Source: Agelaius tricolor (Eukaryota; Chordata; Aves; Passeriformes; Icteridae). Taken from it: a DNA stretch of 64,000 nucleotides. The first letter of the stretch is position 1. Each line of letters opens with the position of its first letter. Location of the stretch: NCBI GenBank assembly GCA_023055355.1, contig JALJCS010000035.1, positions 3,100,001 to 3,164,000 of the forward strand, given 5' to 3'. A program made the translations under genes and the position numbers. Below are positions 1 through 13,250 of the stretch, in pieces. The notes under the pieces were generated by a model that worked only from the letters and a program-made list of their open reading frames with translations, was not told the origin of the DNA and did no database searches.

Positions 1-365
1 AATAGAATTTAAAAAATCATTCAAAAAGTGTGTATAACTGAGAGGCAAATATGAAAAAAAGAGATGACAGAAACAACTGTAACACAAATTATTACTATAG
101 AAACTTCCCGCTCATCTCTATTTTCATTTCAAATCATATGTGCTCTACCTTCCTCCTACACTCCTCTTCAATCAGATCTGCTAAAGTGAGAACACTGCTT
201 CTACTGAGCTTGACATTTGCAAATCCTACTTTAAAGTAACCAAAAACCCACCTATAAACACAGCCCTGCTGACCTTATTAGTCACCATGGCACAGGACCA
301 GTAAATAAAAGTTTCTGGAGTCTGAGTCTGTCAAGTCACAGCCAAGTCCAATGTTCCTTAGTTTC

Positions 366-1125
366 ATGCTCTGAGGTAATTTGCAATTGATAGTTTTTAT
401 CTGTAATTGATAGTTTTTATCTGTAATTGATAGTTTTTATTTGTAATTGATAGTTTTTTAGCTGGTGTGGAGCTCCAAACACACCTCTGAACACAAATCA
501 GCCCCAAGGTCTCCCCAGCTTGCAGGCAGCTGTCACCCTGAGGAGCCCCTGCCTCTGTCAAAAGTGGTGTCAGGGAAGGGAGAAAGCAGGTGCCCCATGG
601 CCTGAGGGACTTACAGCACTGCCAGATATATTCACACCAATTCCTTGAAGCATGGGTTTTGTTTGATTGCTCAAAGTATCTGTTTACTCATAGGAAAACC
701 TTTAGAACATAAAGCAAAACTCAAACCCGAGCAATGCATGTTCTGAGGTAACTTGTAATTGATAGTTTTATTTGTAATTGATGGTTTTATCTGTAATTGA
801 TAGTTTTATTGTAATTGATAGTTTTATCTGTAACTGATAGTTTTTTACCTGCTGTGGAGCTCCAAACACACCCCTGAACACAAATCAATGCCAAGGTCTC
901 CCTCTCCCCAGAAGCTGTGACCCTGAGGAGCCCCTGCCTCTGTCAAAGTGGTGTCTGTAAGGGAAGGGAGAGAGCAGGTGCCCCATGGCCTGAAGGACTT
1001 ACAGCACTGCCAGATATATTCACACCAATTCCTTGAAGCATGGGTTTTGTTTGATTGCTCAAAGTATCTGTTTACTCATAGGAAAACCTTTAGAACATAA
1101 ACCATAACTCACACCCGAGCAATGC
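366..1125. repeat. Tandem duplication, period about 372-388 bp, with nested 20-bp repeats
   Basis: Two copies lie side by side (366-737 and 738-1125). A third start of the unit is visible at about 1,121-1,130 and stops immediately. Each copy opens with a short array of a 20-base unit built on TGTAATTGATAGTTTTTATC (about 4 copies at 382-461, 5 at 755-842). It then continues with about 280 bp of shared non-repetitive sequence that differs by a few substitutions and small indels. Confidence 0.9.
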
Positions 1126-4100
1126 ATGTTCTCCCTCAGCTACCATGGAACAGTACCCAAGGAAATGTCATGATCCCTTCACCTCCATGTGACATGTTAA
1201 GCCAAACCACAGATGTTTCCAGTGAGAAATTTCCATGGAGCACATGTAGAGTCACAGCTCCAACCACACAGACATCACAGCTTTGCACATGATTTAAATA
1301 ACTGCAATTAGATGACAGAAAAAGTGCACTGATATATTTGAGGCTCTTTACAATCTGTTTCCTGGACTGGTAACACTGAACATAATAAAGTTTTCCAAAG
1401 AATTGACTCAGGGAATAGATACACTTGATCCTTGTTCAGAATCGACCAGCTTTCATCAGCAGGAGAACTTCTACTGCTTAAAGGCAGCAATAACCCCAGC
1501 TTGTAGTTCCAGACTACAAAACCAAGCTGAAATTATTGATTCAGCCCTCTGATTACCAGGAGGAAAATCAGAGGAATCCAAACAAATGAAATTTTAGTTT
1601 TCAGCTACACAGGTTTAATTTAGGATTAGTCAGGAAATGTTAAGCTAAAGTAAAACGTACTTGATGTCATTTACTGTAAGAGCACCCACACTTAGTAATG
1701 TAAAGAAGTCTGCAGAATGAATGACAGAATGGGAGAGTTATTTACTGTCTCTTACTAGAAAAGAGCTTCAGTTGGATCAAATGAAATTACCAGGCATCAG
1801 GTTCCAAAAACTCAGCAAAAAGAGGTATTTTTCCCAACATGGGCTCCAATTACTTTGCAGAATTCACTATCCAAAGACACTGAGGATAGAGGAGGTTTAC
1901 CCAAACTCAACTACCAAAAAAAGAGAGAGAAAAAATGCAAACAGTAAATAATTTTAACTCAAGAGGAATTGAACTCTGACTTTGGATCCAAAAGAATAAC
2001 CAAGCAAAACACAACCATTTGTATTAATCCATTTTTATGCTCCTTCCTGGGCATCTGCTACTGCCCACTCCTGAAGGCAGGTCATGGACTAAATGCATCT
2101 GTGACCTGACTTAAAAATGCTGCTCCTATGTTCATGGCATCTTGTTTATGAATCACAAATTACTTCCACAAAAGCAAAACCAAAAGTAATGACTAAAATA
2201 CAAAATCTATGGGTTTGTCAAAATGAGTAAGGCTGCCTCAGAACAGTGAAGTCCAAGATGTCCTGAGTTCTGTGAATTCAAAGGCCAATGCACAAAGCAC
2301 ATCCAGAAACCCAAAAATCAAACCAAAACAAAAGCACTCCTTCAGAGCAAAGCTGTACCCAGAAGTCTGTCTGTTTTTCCAGCTGTATCAGTTACATCTG
2401 CCTGGAATCCTGCCTCTCCAAAAGCTGTACACAACAGCTCTGACAACAACCGCTGCTCTGCCCAGCACAAAAGGTATTTATCCAGCCAAGTACCTCCAAA
2501 GCAAATATTGATGTTGTGATTTACCTAGCAATATATCCAATCAATGCTTTCACTGAAGGCAGGGGGAATTCCACAGGCAGCAAATGAAAGCAATTAAAAA
2601 ACGTGAACTTTAGGAACTGGAGAGGGACAGTCTGTGCATCTCAAAGGTGGCTGTAGAAATATTCATTTCTTGTTTTGATCTGAGTGTCTTGAGCAGGAGC
2701 CTCTGTAACCTCTTTCATCCCATGTGTGCCATGACACTGACAGGAGAGCTCCTTGCTGGACACACTCAAAAATGGCTTTTTTCTCCCCACCCCCACTTGA
2801 TTCAGCTCACAAGACGACAGCTGGTTTGTACATACACAAGGAGGGATGGGAGTCTGTCAAGAACTGCAAAAACAAAAACACACTTCCCACTGCTATTACC
2901 TCCTGCTTGATAACTTCAACATTTGAATTGCCAGCGAGGCTTCCAGGGAGGCATTAAAAATAGCAACCAGAACACTTATCTTAAGGCACAGTAATTCCAT
3001 GTTTCATGACATTTCTATCTGCAGAAAAAAGATGCCTTTATTACAGGTAAGTGTATACTCTAACATTAATCATTTAATTTCCCCAGATGTTTAAAATGTG
3101 TGTTTTGCAGGAGACTACCAAGGTGCATTGCTGTTTTTTCCTTGCAAAAACAATGAGTTCAGTAATATTATTAATGCAGTCAAATTTAACCACTGTGCTG
3201 AAACAAAAAAAGGCCAAGGACACTGGAACTATATACAATTATTAGTGACAGGCAAATAAGAGATTTAAAGTCTGTAAGAGTACTGTACTTGGCACCTTTT
3301 TAAGTCACTATTAATCAGACAAAACAGAGATGGACCCCCCATCCTTGGTCTCCAGGAGCACTTAAAAACAAACAGAAGGGAACAGGCCACTCTACAGTTT
3401 TTCAACTTCACCTGCCATTAAAATTTCCGATGATTGTGAAGTCATAGGCAAAGCATATTTATTACTGGCAACAGAGGAGGATTAAAGAACAGCAAAAATA
3501 GATCTGGTGATTACTTGAGCTGGAGGCTGGCAATCATCAATCTTGAGCTCACACCAAAACCACTTTCTTTCCCATCACACTTCAACCATTAATTAATGTT
3601 TACATTATACTAAAGTAATTAAGTTTGACTCTTAAAATCCAGGAGACCACCTTCAGTGTGACCAATTAAATCTACAACAAAATTCAAGAACAGGACTACA
3701 AACAATATTAGTCATCAGCAAGCACTTCCTAAAAGGAGACAGTACCTTGAATTTGCCTGAAGACTTCTGTTCAAAAAAAACAGCTTTGCAAATAATGAAA
3801 CTACTATTTCCCCATTCAACCCCAGCAAGACTCGTGTTTTAGAACAGGTTTGTTTTTAACAAAGCAACAAAGTAGCAGCGTTAATCACCAGTGTAACTCT
3901 GGGGCTGCAGACTCTTCCTGCCCTCCGAGGTGATGCTCACCCCGCTCCAGCTCCTGGCCAGGGGCACCTTTGATTTACTGGCCCAATCTCCAGTTTGTAA
4001 CCAGGGGATAACCACTCGCAGCAGCTCTGGGAACTGTGTGTGCACAGCCCAAGGAATGGTGGCACCTCTGAACACAGCAAATGCCAGTTCCTGCACCACC

Positions 4101-5199
4101 ACCCACGTGTTCACCAGCGAAGAAATTTTAACTACACACAACTTTTCATCATTGTTCAATAAAAAAGTGAGACAAAAAATCCTTCTGAATCTTCTTTCCA
4201 CTTGAAAAGTGACACTGATGGAAAGAACTAGAATAAATTACAAATCAGTGGACAGCATGAAGAAGTACTTCTTTTTTCCTCTTTTAAATGTTTCCTCAGG
4301 TAACATTTAAAAGAATGTTGCTGACTCAATTACTCCAACTAATTCTAGACGGTTTGAAATCAACATAGATCATGCACAATTGTGCTTACAAATAGTATAT
4401 TATACTGCAGTGCTTATAAAGGAAAAAGTATTTGATCTGCATTCATAAAGGCGTTAGATTAAAACACAGATTAACCATATGCCAAATAATTATTAATATT
4501 AAAAGCAGAAAGCAAAAATAGAACTGACAGTTAAAGGTCAAACAAGTCCTCCAACTATATCCAGGACTACACATTGGCACTGTTCAAGCCCTTCAGAATG
4601 AGCATTTCCTAGAAAGCAGCAAGGTAAGACAATTTGATTTTCACAGAGAAACCAGGTGACACAACTAACATTAGGCCGACAGAGCAGAAAATACACACCA
4701 TCAATATCCTGACCATAGTTTAAAAGCTCACAGGGCATTCAGGCTGTGTCACTGATGGCATGTGCTTTATAAAGGCACAGCACTCGTAACGTCTGAGGTA
4801 TTTCTTAGTCAAGGAAGCTAAAATACACTAAACCAAAACACTTTCACTTTTCCTACATGTGACTCCTCAGAGCACAGATCACTTATTTACAGTTCAACAC
4901 GGCCTTAAATGTCGGGGGCAGGCCTCACGTATTGCCCTAGAAAATCATTTTGCACAGACAGTTAATGTTTGGTAATGGCAAAGGAATGTATCACCGTTTA
5001 AAACCTCTTAATACATTTGCTGTCACGTAACGAAAACACTTTAAAACGCTAAGGCCAGCAGAAGCATTTCACGTGGATGATTCAGTTTACCCATCAGAAT
5101 AAACGTTCGAATTAGGCAAAGCAGCAGAAACTATCACCAAAACCAGAACAAGCCCCCGGTTGTGCCAAAGCACCGAGGGGGCTGCAGGACTCCCGCAGC

Positions 5200-5370
5200 C
5201 AGCCCGGGGCCGTGCAGAACCGCCCGGCCGGTTCCCCTGACACCCGCGAGCAGCGCCCGGGCTGTCCCCGGTTCTGTTGGCCAGCCCGGGGCCGTGCAGA
5301 ACCGCCCGCCCGGTTCCCCTGACACCCGCGAGCAGCGCCCGGGCTGTCCCCGGTTCTGTTGGCCAGCCCG
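5200..5370. repeat. 82-bp GC-rich tandem duplication in FOXK2 intron 1
   Basis: The unit starting CAGCCCGGGGCCGTGCAGAA begins at 5,200 and again at 5,282, nearly identical. A third start at 5,364 diverges after a few bases. It lies about 180 bp downstream of the FOXK2 exon 1 splice donor, inside the CpG island. It leaves several reading frames open by composition alone, so I do not call those frames genes. Confidence 0.9.
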
Positions 5371-5548
5371 AGGCCGCTCCAGCCCGCGCCGGGCGCTCCG
5401 TGCGGGGGAAGGACACGGCGGAGGGCACGGCGGCGGTGCCGGGCGGTGCCGGCGGAGGCGCGGGCAGGACGGGGCCGCTCTCGCCTGTCACACGCCATGT
5501 GCACCCGCGGCCTCCGGCGGGCCCCGCAGCGCCGGCCCCGCGTACTCA

Positions 5549-6529
<981 letters not shown>

Positions 6530-6908
6530 CTAAAACTAAAGTTTGACGTGACAGCCTTGTGAGGGCGATGTTAAAGCTAAAGGTAACTCCGCCCTGTCAG
6601 AGTTTTGTAACATGCATGGAAAAGCAGCAGAGTGTTTCAAATGCCCAGGTTCCAGGCAGGGCAGGCTGTGTCTGTGCACACAGCTCGGCTCAGCCCCACT
6701 TTTCTCAGAGGAACCAGGGCACAAGGAGGAGTGACCTGACACGGCACCCAGACACCGAGTGCTGGGTGTCACTGCTCCGAGGGCACGGCACACAGCGGCA
6801 GTGGCACGGGTGACAGCATGGAAACACTCAGCGAGACCCCACAGCATCGCTCTGACCTGAAAACGGCACAGGCTACCAAAAAAGATGGCATTAATTTTAC
6901 ACAGTTCA

Positions 6909-7030
6909 ACAAATACAGCATCTACAATGAAAATATTATACCCGATCCAAATACTCATTGTTACAGGGACAAATACAGCATCTGCAATGAAAATATTTTA
7001 CCTGATCCAAATACTCATTGTTACAGGGAC
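6909..7030. repeat. 60-bp tandem duplication (2 copies)
   Basis: Copy 1 at 6,909-6,968 and copy 2 at 6,969-7,028 differ at about four positions. The unit begins CAAATACAGCATCTACAATG. The period of exactly 60 keeps a reading frame open across it (6,818-7,087), but I see no gene there. Confidence 0.92.
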
Positions 7031-7250
7031 CAGGCACTGTCAAAACTGAAAAGTAAACAGTTAAACACGTTTGGCTATAAACTGTGAAGAGGGTGCTAAA
7101 ATGTATTCATGCTTATTTACCAACATATGCACTGCAAACGTGTCACCGTAACAGCTCCATAACCTCACCATAGTTTGATGAGAAAAGGGTTGTGTTGGTT
7201 GGGGTTTTTACAGTACTGAAGCTCACAATTATTTATTAATAAAAATAACT

Positions 7251-7400
7251 GCCCAGAGAAGCTGTGGCTGCCCAATCCCCAGGTGTGTTCAAGGCCAGGT
7301 TGGATGAGGTTTGGAGCAGCCTGGTCTGGTGGAAGGTGTTTCTGCCCATGGCAGGGGGATGAACTTTAGGTCCTTTCTGACCCAAACCATTCTGTGAATC
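7251..7400 (+). mobile_element. CR1 LINE 3' fragment
   Basis: Recognisable CR1 3'-end text: CAAGGCCAGGTTGGATGAGG, then TGGAAGGTGTTTCTGCCCAT, ending in CCATTCTGTGAATC. Plus orientation, 5'-truncated as usual for CR1. Confidence 0.85.
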
Positions 7401-10400
7401 CAAAAGACATTAAACATTTTTACACTTCAGCCAAAAACCAGTCAGCCTGCTAACAAACATCCAGCAGTCAAGTTGAAATTGAAACTTTTGGGTTTGCACA
7501 TTTGAGTCAACAGATCTTCAACTGTAGAACTATTTTGTGAATGCTTAGGAACAGAATATGGTACCTGCTACCTGCAAAGTGATGGCAAACCTTAGTTTTA
7601 CCCTTAGGATTGTATCAGCAATTCTTATAGGCAGCTAGAACACAATTCCATACTGGTTCAGTCCATTTACACAATCTCATATGCACAGCAGATGCAGTAA
7701 AATATAGCAACAGTTTAGAGCTTTGGTTTCTTTTACAGAAACTTTAGTTAAATCTTGCCCACACTCTGGTATTTAGAATCAGACTTTCTTCTATACCAAC
7801 ATATGTTTGGCACAGCAAATGTGGAGCATCAGAGAGGCAGTTATGACTCCCTGATTCTCAGCTTGTTTTTATCCCTTGGCTCTGCTGGCAACAGCAATGT
7901 TGTGCCTGCTTTGCTAACAATCGCTTTGGGATCCTGAGGCCCTGCTGGCTGGAATTACCCATGGATTGCCATCTCCTAACACACCCCACGCCTGCAGAGG
8001 GAGAGAAGTGGCAGAATGGGAGAGCAGCCAGGTGAATTGCCATCAGGCCAGCAGCACTTTTCACCACCCTGATGGTTGCTCAGTTTGCAGGACTCAAAGG
8101 CACTGCTGCTACTTCACCGTTATGTGAATCACAGCTTTCTTAATTTGTATTAATTCATTAATAACCAGCAGTACTGAATTCACAGAGCTGATACAGATCC
8201 TGTCCTGTTCATGCAGAACAACACAGAGAGCACTGACATGGAATGCTGAAGGTTTGTAATCTGCCTGCACTGAAATTTCTTTCCAAGGGCCCCACCATCA
8301 CTAAGCTGCTCTGTGGAAAGGAACTGAACACCAGCAGGGCTGTTTGCTTTTTGCATGAGCACCGCTGCAGAGCAAACACCAGACCCCAGTGTCAGAAGCT
8401 CCATTCACTTCAAGAGGACAGCTGAGATCCTTCTGTCCATGTTTTCCTAAACTGGAGCAGATTTAGTCACTTGCTTTGTGATCACACAGCACAGGTACAG
8501 GTCACCCTGACCTGTGCAGGTCTGTGCTGCACACAGCAGGAACCAGAGCAGGTACAAGTGGTGAACAGCTCACACTGACAGAACATTCTCTTTGTTCTCT
8601 GGGTTCCCCAAAAATCCACTTGTGGAACAAAACCAGGCCCTGATGTCAGAGCTGCACTGCAGATAATCCTCTTCATGCTTTTTTCCCCTGCCAGCTGACT
8701 GACAGCAAAAGGCCTTTTTCTCTGTCTGCCTTACATCCACCTTAACTACTCAGGACAGAATGAAGCTCCTGACCAAAATTTAATCATCCCAATCAACTTC
8801 TGCAATGGCCAGTGGCACTGAACAAGCTCTCAAAGCACTTCTTCCATTTTTCTACTTCATGTCAAGTAACCCAATGTTATCCAGTCCCCACCATATTCTG
8901 CAGCAGCATCTGACTGCATCACAGAAATGAAGCACCTGTACCATCTAATCTTAAAACCATCTGCCCTGAGGTTAATAGAAATGTGTAAATACCATCTAAG
9001 AGCTAATCCATTCATACTGTTTTATGTGATCAACCTGCCTTTAAATGACTACACATTTTTAGACTTTTCATTTTTCCTTGAAGCTCCTGCTGTAGCAACA
9101 CAAGGGCATTCATTCACAGCTGCTTGCACTGCCATGGAATGAAGTTTTCTTTCTTATTACATGTGCCCTGTCCTGAGGGCTATGAATGAGTGCAGCAGCT
9201 TCTCAGGATGCACATTTTCACAGACCCCAAGCACAGAGTACTACTAGAGGAATATGATGAATAATCAAGTAGATTAAGTGACCTTAATTGCTTACTTTGA
9301 CACAACCAGCAATTAAACAGCTTTTAAAAGCTATCAGGAGCCATCCATAATCTTTTTATTACAGCAAGTGTCCCAGGCTTCCAGTGAGATTTGATTTTCA
9401 GTAAACAAAATCCTACAAAGTTAATTGTCAGAACCACTTCAGTAACATTCACATGTGATATAACAAAATGAGCCCTCCAAATACCAGACCCTGTGCAACT
9501 GAATGAAGAAAGATTTCCCATATTAATATCCCTATACCTCACAAGCACATTTTTTCCTTTCCCAAGGTGAGAAGCCTCTTGTAAGCAGTAACAGCTTCCT
9601 CCAACAGAGCCTCAAACCCACAGCCACATTTCTGAGTAATCCCAGGAACTATCCTGGAGCTCTTCACATGCTTAAATTTAACAAGGTGTGTAAAACTTAG
9701 CAGGACTCGTGCTGGGATTCAGTCATTCTCTCCCAAATGCATTTTGGTCAACGGGAAAGTGTTAAAAAAGCACTGTGTAATTGCTGCAAAATGTGGAAAA
9801 CAGCAAATGCCTGGCATGGTGGGAAGCTCTCCAGCTACACCCAGCCAGTTTCTGAAGTGACTTTAATAATAACAGGAGAAAACAAACTACTGTACCTCAC
9901 ATGTTAGCATTTCTTTCCTTTATGGATGACTTTCACACCTCTTTAAGCAATAAAGCTGTAAAGTGCAATTCTCTTAAAAAACCTAAGACATCCAGAACAC
10001 ATTTTTTGTAGGAAGAGCAGGGAGGAGGGCAAACAGAGCTACCTGAGCTCCACTTGTTAACGTGCTATTGACCTGGGAGAGAAGGGAAACGAGCACTGCA
10101 CAAGCCAAAGCCACCCAGGGCTGGCCAGCTCCTTTGTGGAACTGCTTTATTATCCTTTGCATTCCAGCCCCAGGCTGCCTGCTTCCTCACACAACCCAAA
10201 GAACCACTCAGCACTTCTTCCAAGTGCAAGGCAGAAAGCTTCTGGCTCAGCACTCACTGCCACAGAGGAATTGCTCCTCTCCAGGTGGGGAAGCCATCCA
10301 AAAGCTATGAAAAATAATCAGGCTAATTAATTCTTATCTGCAAAGAGCAATTACATAACTGACCTCAAGCAGTTCGAGGAGGTGAGCATGCTGGAACTTT

Positions 10401-10646
10401 GTAGTGACCAAAGGGATAAAGGCACAGCCCCAGATCCTTGAACAGAGAGCATCCCCTCCACTCTTCCAGGTAATCACTCTGAAAGGAGTGATTTATTTAT
10501 TTTTTTTACACTGGATTTATTTGTTTTTTACCACCAAAGGATTTTCAGAAGCTGCAGCAGCAGTGTGTGTTAACTGGAAATGCAAACCCCCCCTTGCTTT
10601 GCAATCCAGCCCTGCATGACCCAGAGCTTTGCCAAAGAAATAGCTC

Positions 10647-10673
10647 ATTATTCTTATTTATTATAAGAATAAT
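10647..10673. repeat. AT-rich perfect hairpin, 11-bp arms
   Basis: Arms ATTATTCTTAT (10,647-10,657) and ATAAGAATAAT (10,663-10,673) are perfect inverted repeats around a 5-base loop, within a longer TTATT-rich tract. Probably simple low-complexity sequence. Confidence 0.7.
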
Positions 10674-13019
10674 AAGAATATATTATTATTATATTTATTC
10701 TTCATTATTCTTCAGGTTCTAGTTTATGTTTAAAATTGGACCTGGTGATTCAAAAGCACTGAAGTTTTGTTACCCAGGACCAGATCTCACCAATGCAGCA
10801 CTCACTGGACTGAATGTTGATCATTAGTAACTGCTATCAGTTATGAGCCACAATTCTACTGCAAGAATTTTCTCCAAGTTCTTTTTGCCTTTTCTGCAAT
10901 GGAATGTTCATCCTATCTCTTTGCTGGATCAAGAAATGTACAGCAACTCTTTGAATTAAAATGTGAATTAAGTACATGAAACATAACCAAAGGTAAATCA
11001 AAACCAGTACCAAGTGTAAGCTAACAAGAATCAATAAGAAAAAGAGGCTTTCAAGTATTATTTTCATGACAGAGCCTTCTAATTGAAATTTATTGTTTCA
11101 GCATGTGAGAAATGAAGTTTTTATCAAAATCAGTTTGGTTTGGGTTTGTTTTAAAATCAATGCTTTTTCCTCAGCCAACAGAGAGCCAAAAAGAAAGTAA
11201 CAGTGAAAAGACATATTTTCTTTATGTCTGTCTTTGAAATATTTCTTACTGTGTCCAACAGGAAAAGTGCAGAACAAAGCAAACTTCAAAAGAGAATTAC
11301 TGAGATACTGAGGTATGAAAAACTATTACACAAAGGTTAAGAAAGTGCAATTGTTTTCACCAGAGACAAATGTTATTGAAATCATGTAATAAGGCAAAAG
11401 CACTGTGAGAACAGCCTCATGTTCTATAAACAGATATTGTAAGATGCCTAGAAAGAAAGTGGCTGAATTCAAAGCACACAAAGAAAGATCCTATAAGGAA
11501 TATGATGACAGCAGCACTGCTTTCACATCCATATAAAGTATTTAGCATTGGTATTTTTAATGTGTAGCCAAAGCCTGAAGAACTTAAAATAGGACATTTT
11601 CCATCCCTGTTAGGAATCCTCCAACACAAGAACCAACCTCTGTTCTCTGTTTATACCAAAATCTACCAAGAGCCAGTCTTGCACAGCTGTATTTGTAACA
11701 CTGACATAAGATGGAGCTGCTTGAGAATGCCCTTCCTGAAGACAAAACAAGATACTGAAGTACATTCAGTCTCAGGTTTGGCTCCAAAGATTTTCTCTTT
11801 TTCCTAATAAATCTCAAAATATTCAGAAGGGTTGTCATATTTAATTGCTTTTTCTATGATACTGAAGGAAGTTTACAGCTAATCTTTAAAACATAAAGCA
11901 TTTAAAGTTTTGATAAAAGGGAGAGAGAAAGTCACACTATTGTCTCCTTTCTGGGAGGGGAATATTGAACAATAGCGGTTTAGAACCATTTAGGAAAAAA
12001 AACCCAAACAAATGTTGTGGTGAACAGATTCTGTTTGAGTCCTGTGCAAATCACAAGGTGTTCAAGCAACCTCCAGAAGGGCAAGGGGAGAATACAAACA
12101 TTTCTGACAGGACAGACAGGAATCTTTTCAAAATTCAGGCTCATGTTAACATGCTTTGCAATACAAAATGGACAGCACAGACAGGTCTGAGATTACCTTT
12201 TAAAAAAAAGAAATATTGCCCAAATATCAATAACAAAGTCTTTTCAACACAAGGAGAGAAGAAAAAAAATCAATGAAAACCAATTTCTATCTACTGCAAA
12301 TATAGAATATTGAGGCAGAAAGATGTCACTCACTTCTACATGTTCACCTGAGTGATGCATAATAAGCACTATAAAGGTGAGACCTTTGGGGAAAACAGAA
12401 GCACACACGAGGAAAAAAGTTCCCTTCAGCAGATATTCAGAACACCAACACTCAGGCACTACAAAACCTCAATCAGGAGCAGAAAAATGAAGCTGAGTCT
12501 CATCAGTCAAAGGCCACCACGGGGCTGTGTTAGGAAGAGCCAGCAGAGAGCCTGTGACCAGAAGCTACTGATGCTCAGGGACAGTAATTACTGACAGATG
12601 TTCAACACAGGAACAAATCTCTCTGCTGAGGACTTGGGTTCTTCAAAGCCCATCTCCTCCACCTCAATTTATTTTGCTAATTGAATTAGCCAGTGGTTAA
12701 TTTGATACTCTGTTTTCATTTCAGTCTCAGAGAAGGAATGATGCAACAGACTGTATTCCAAGCACCAAATAATCAATCCACCTTGTGATGAGCACCCAGA
12801 GTTTCTCAGCAGTGTTTCCAAGTCCCCCTATTCCATCCAGGGCCTTCTGTGGGGCATCCCTGCTGCCAGGGGAGCTCAGTGTTTGCATGGTGACAGCACT
12901 GAACACGAGAGGGATGTGGAACCACCTGCTTGTATTTGTTCCAGTCATTGCAGTCAGCAACACTCAGTTTTTCATTGCCTGGTATCAAATCAGTGAGTGA
13001 GGTGCAGAACTGGGCTGAG

Positions 13020-13250
13020 GAATCACAGAATATCCTGAGCTGGGAGAGACCCACAGGGATCAGCACAGCCCAGCTGTGGCCCTGCTCAGGACACCCAAAA
13101 ACCCCACCCTGAGCTGTCCCAGCTCTCCTGGGGCTCTGGCAGCCCTGGGGCTGTGCCCTTCCCTGGGGAGCCTGGGCAGTGCCCCACACTCTCCTGATCT
13201 CTGCAGGAAGAATCTTTTCCTAATTTTCAACCCAAACCTCCCTGAACACG
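13020..13250 (-). mobile_element. CR1 LINE 3' fragment
   Basis: Begins on the plus strand with AATCACAGAATATCCTGAGC, the reverse complement of a CR1 3' terminus. It continues through the usual CCCTGGGGCTGTG-like internal text to CCCAAACCTCCCTG. Confidence 0.85.
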
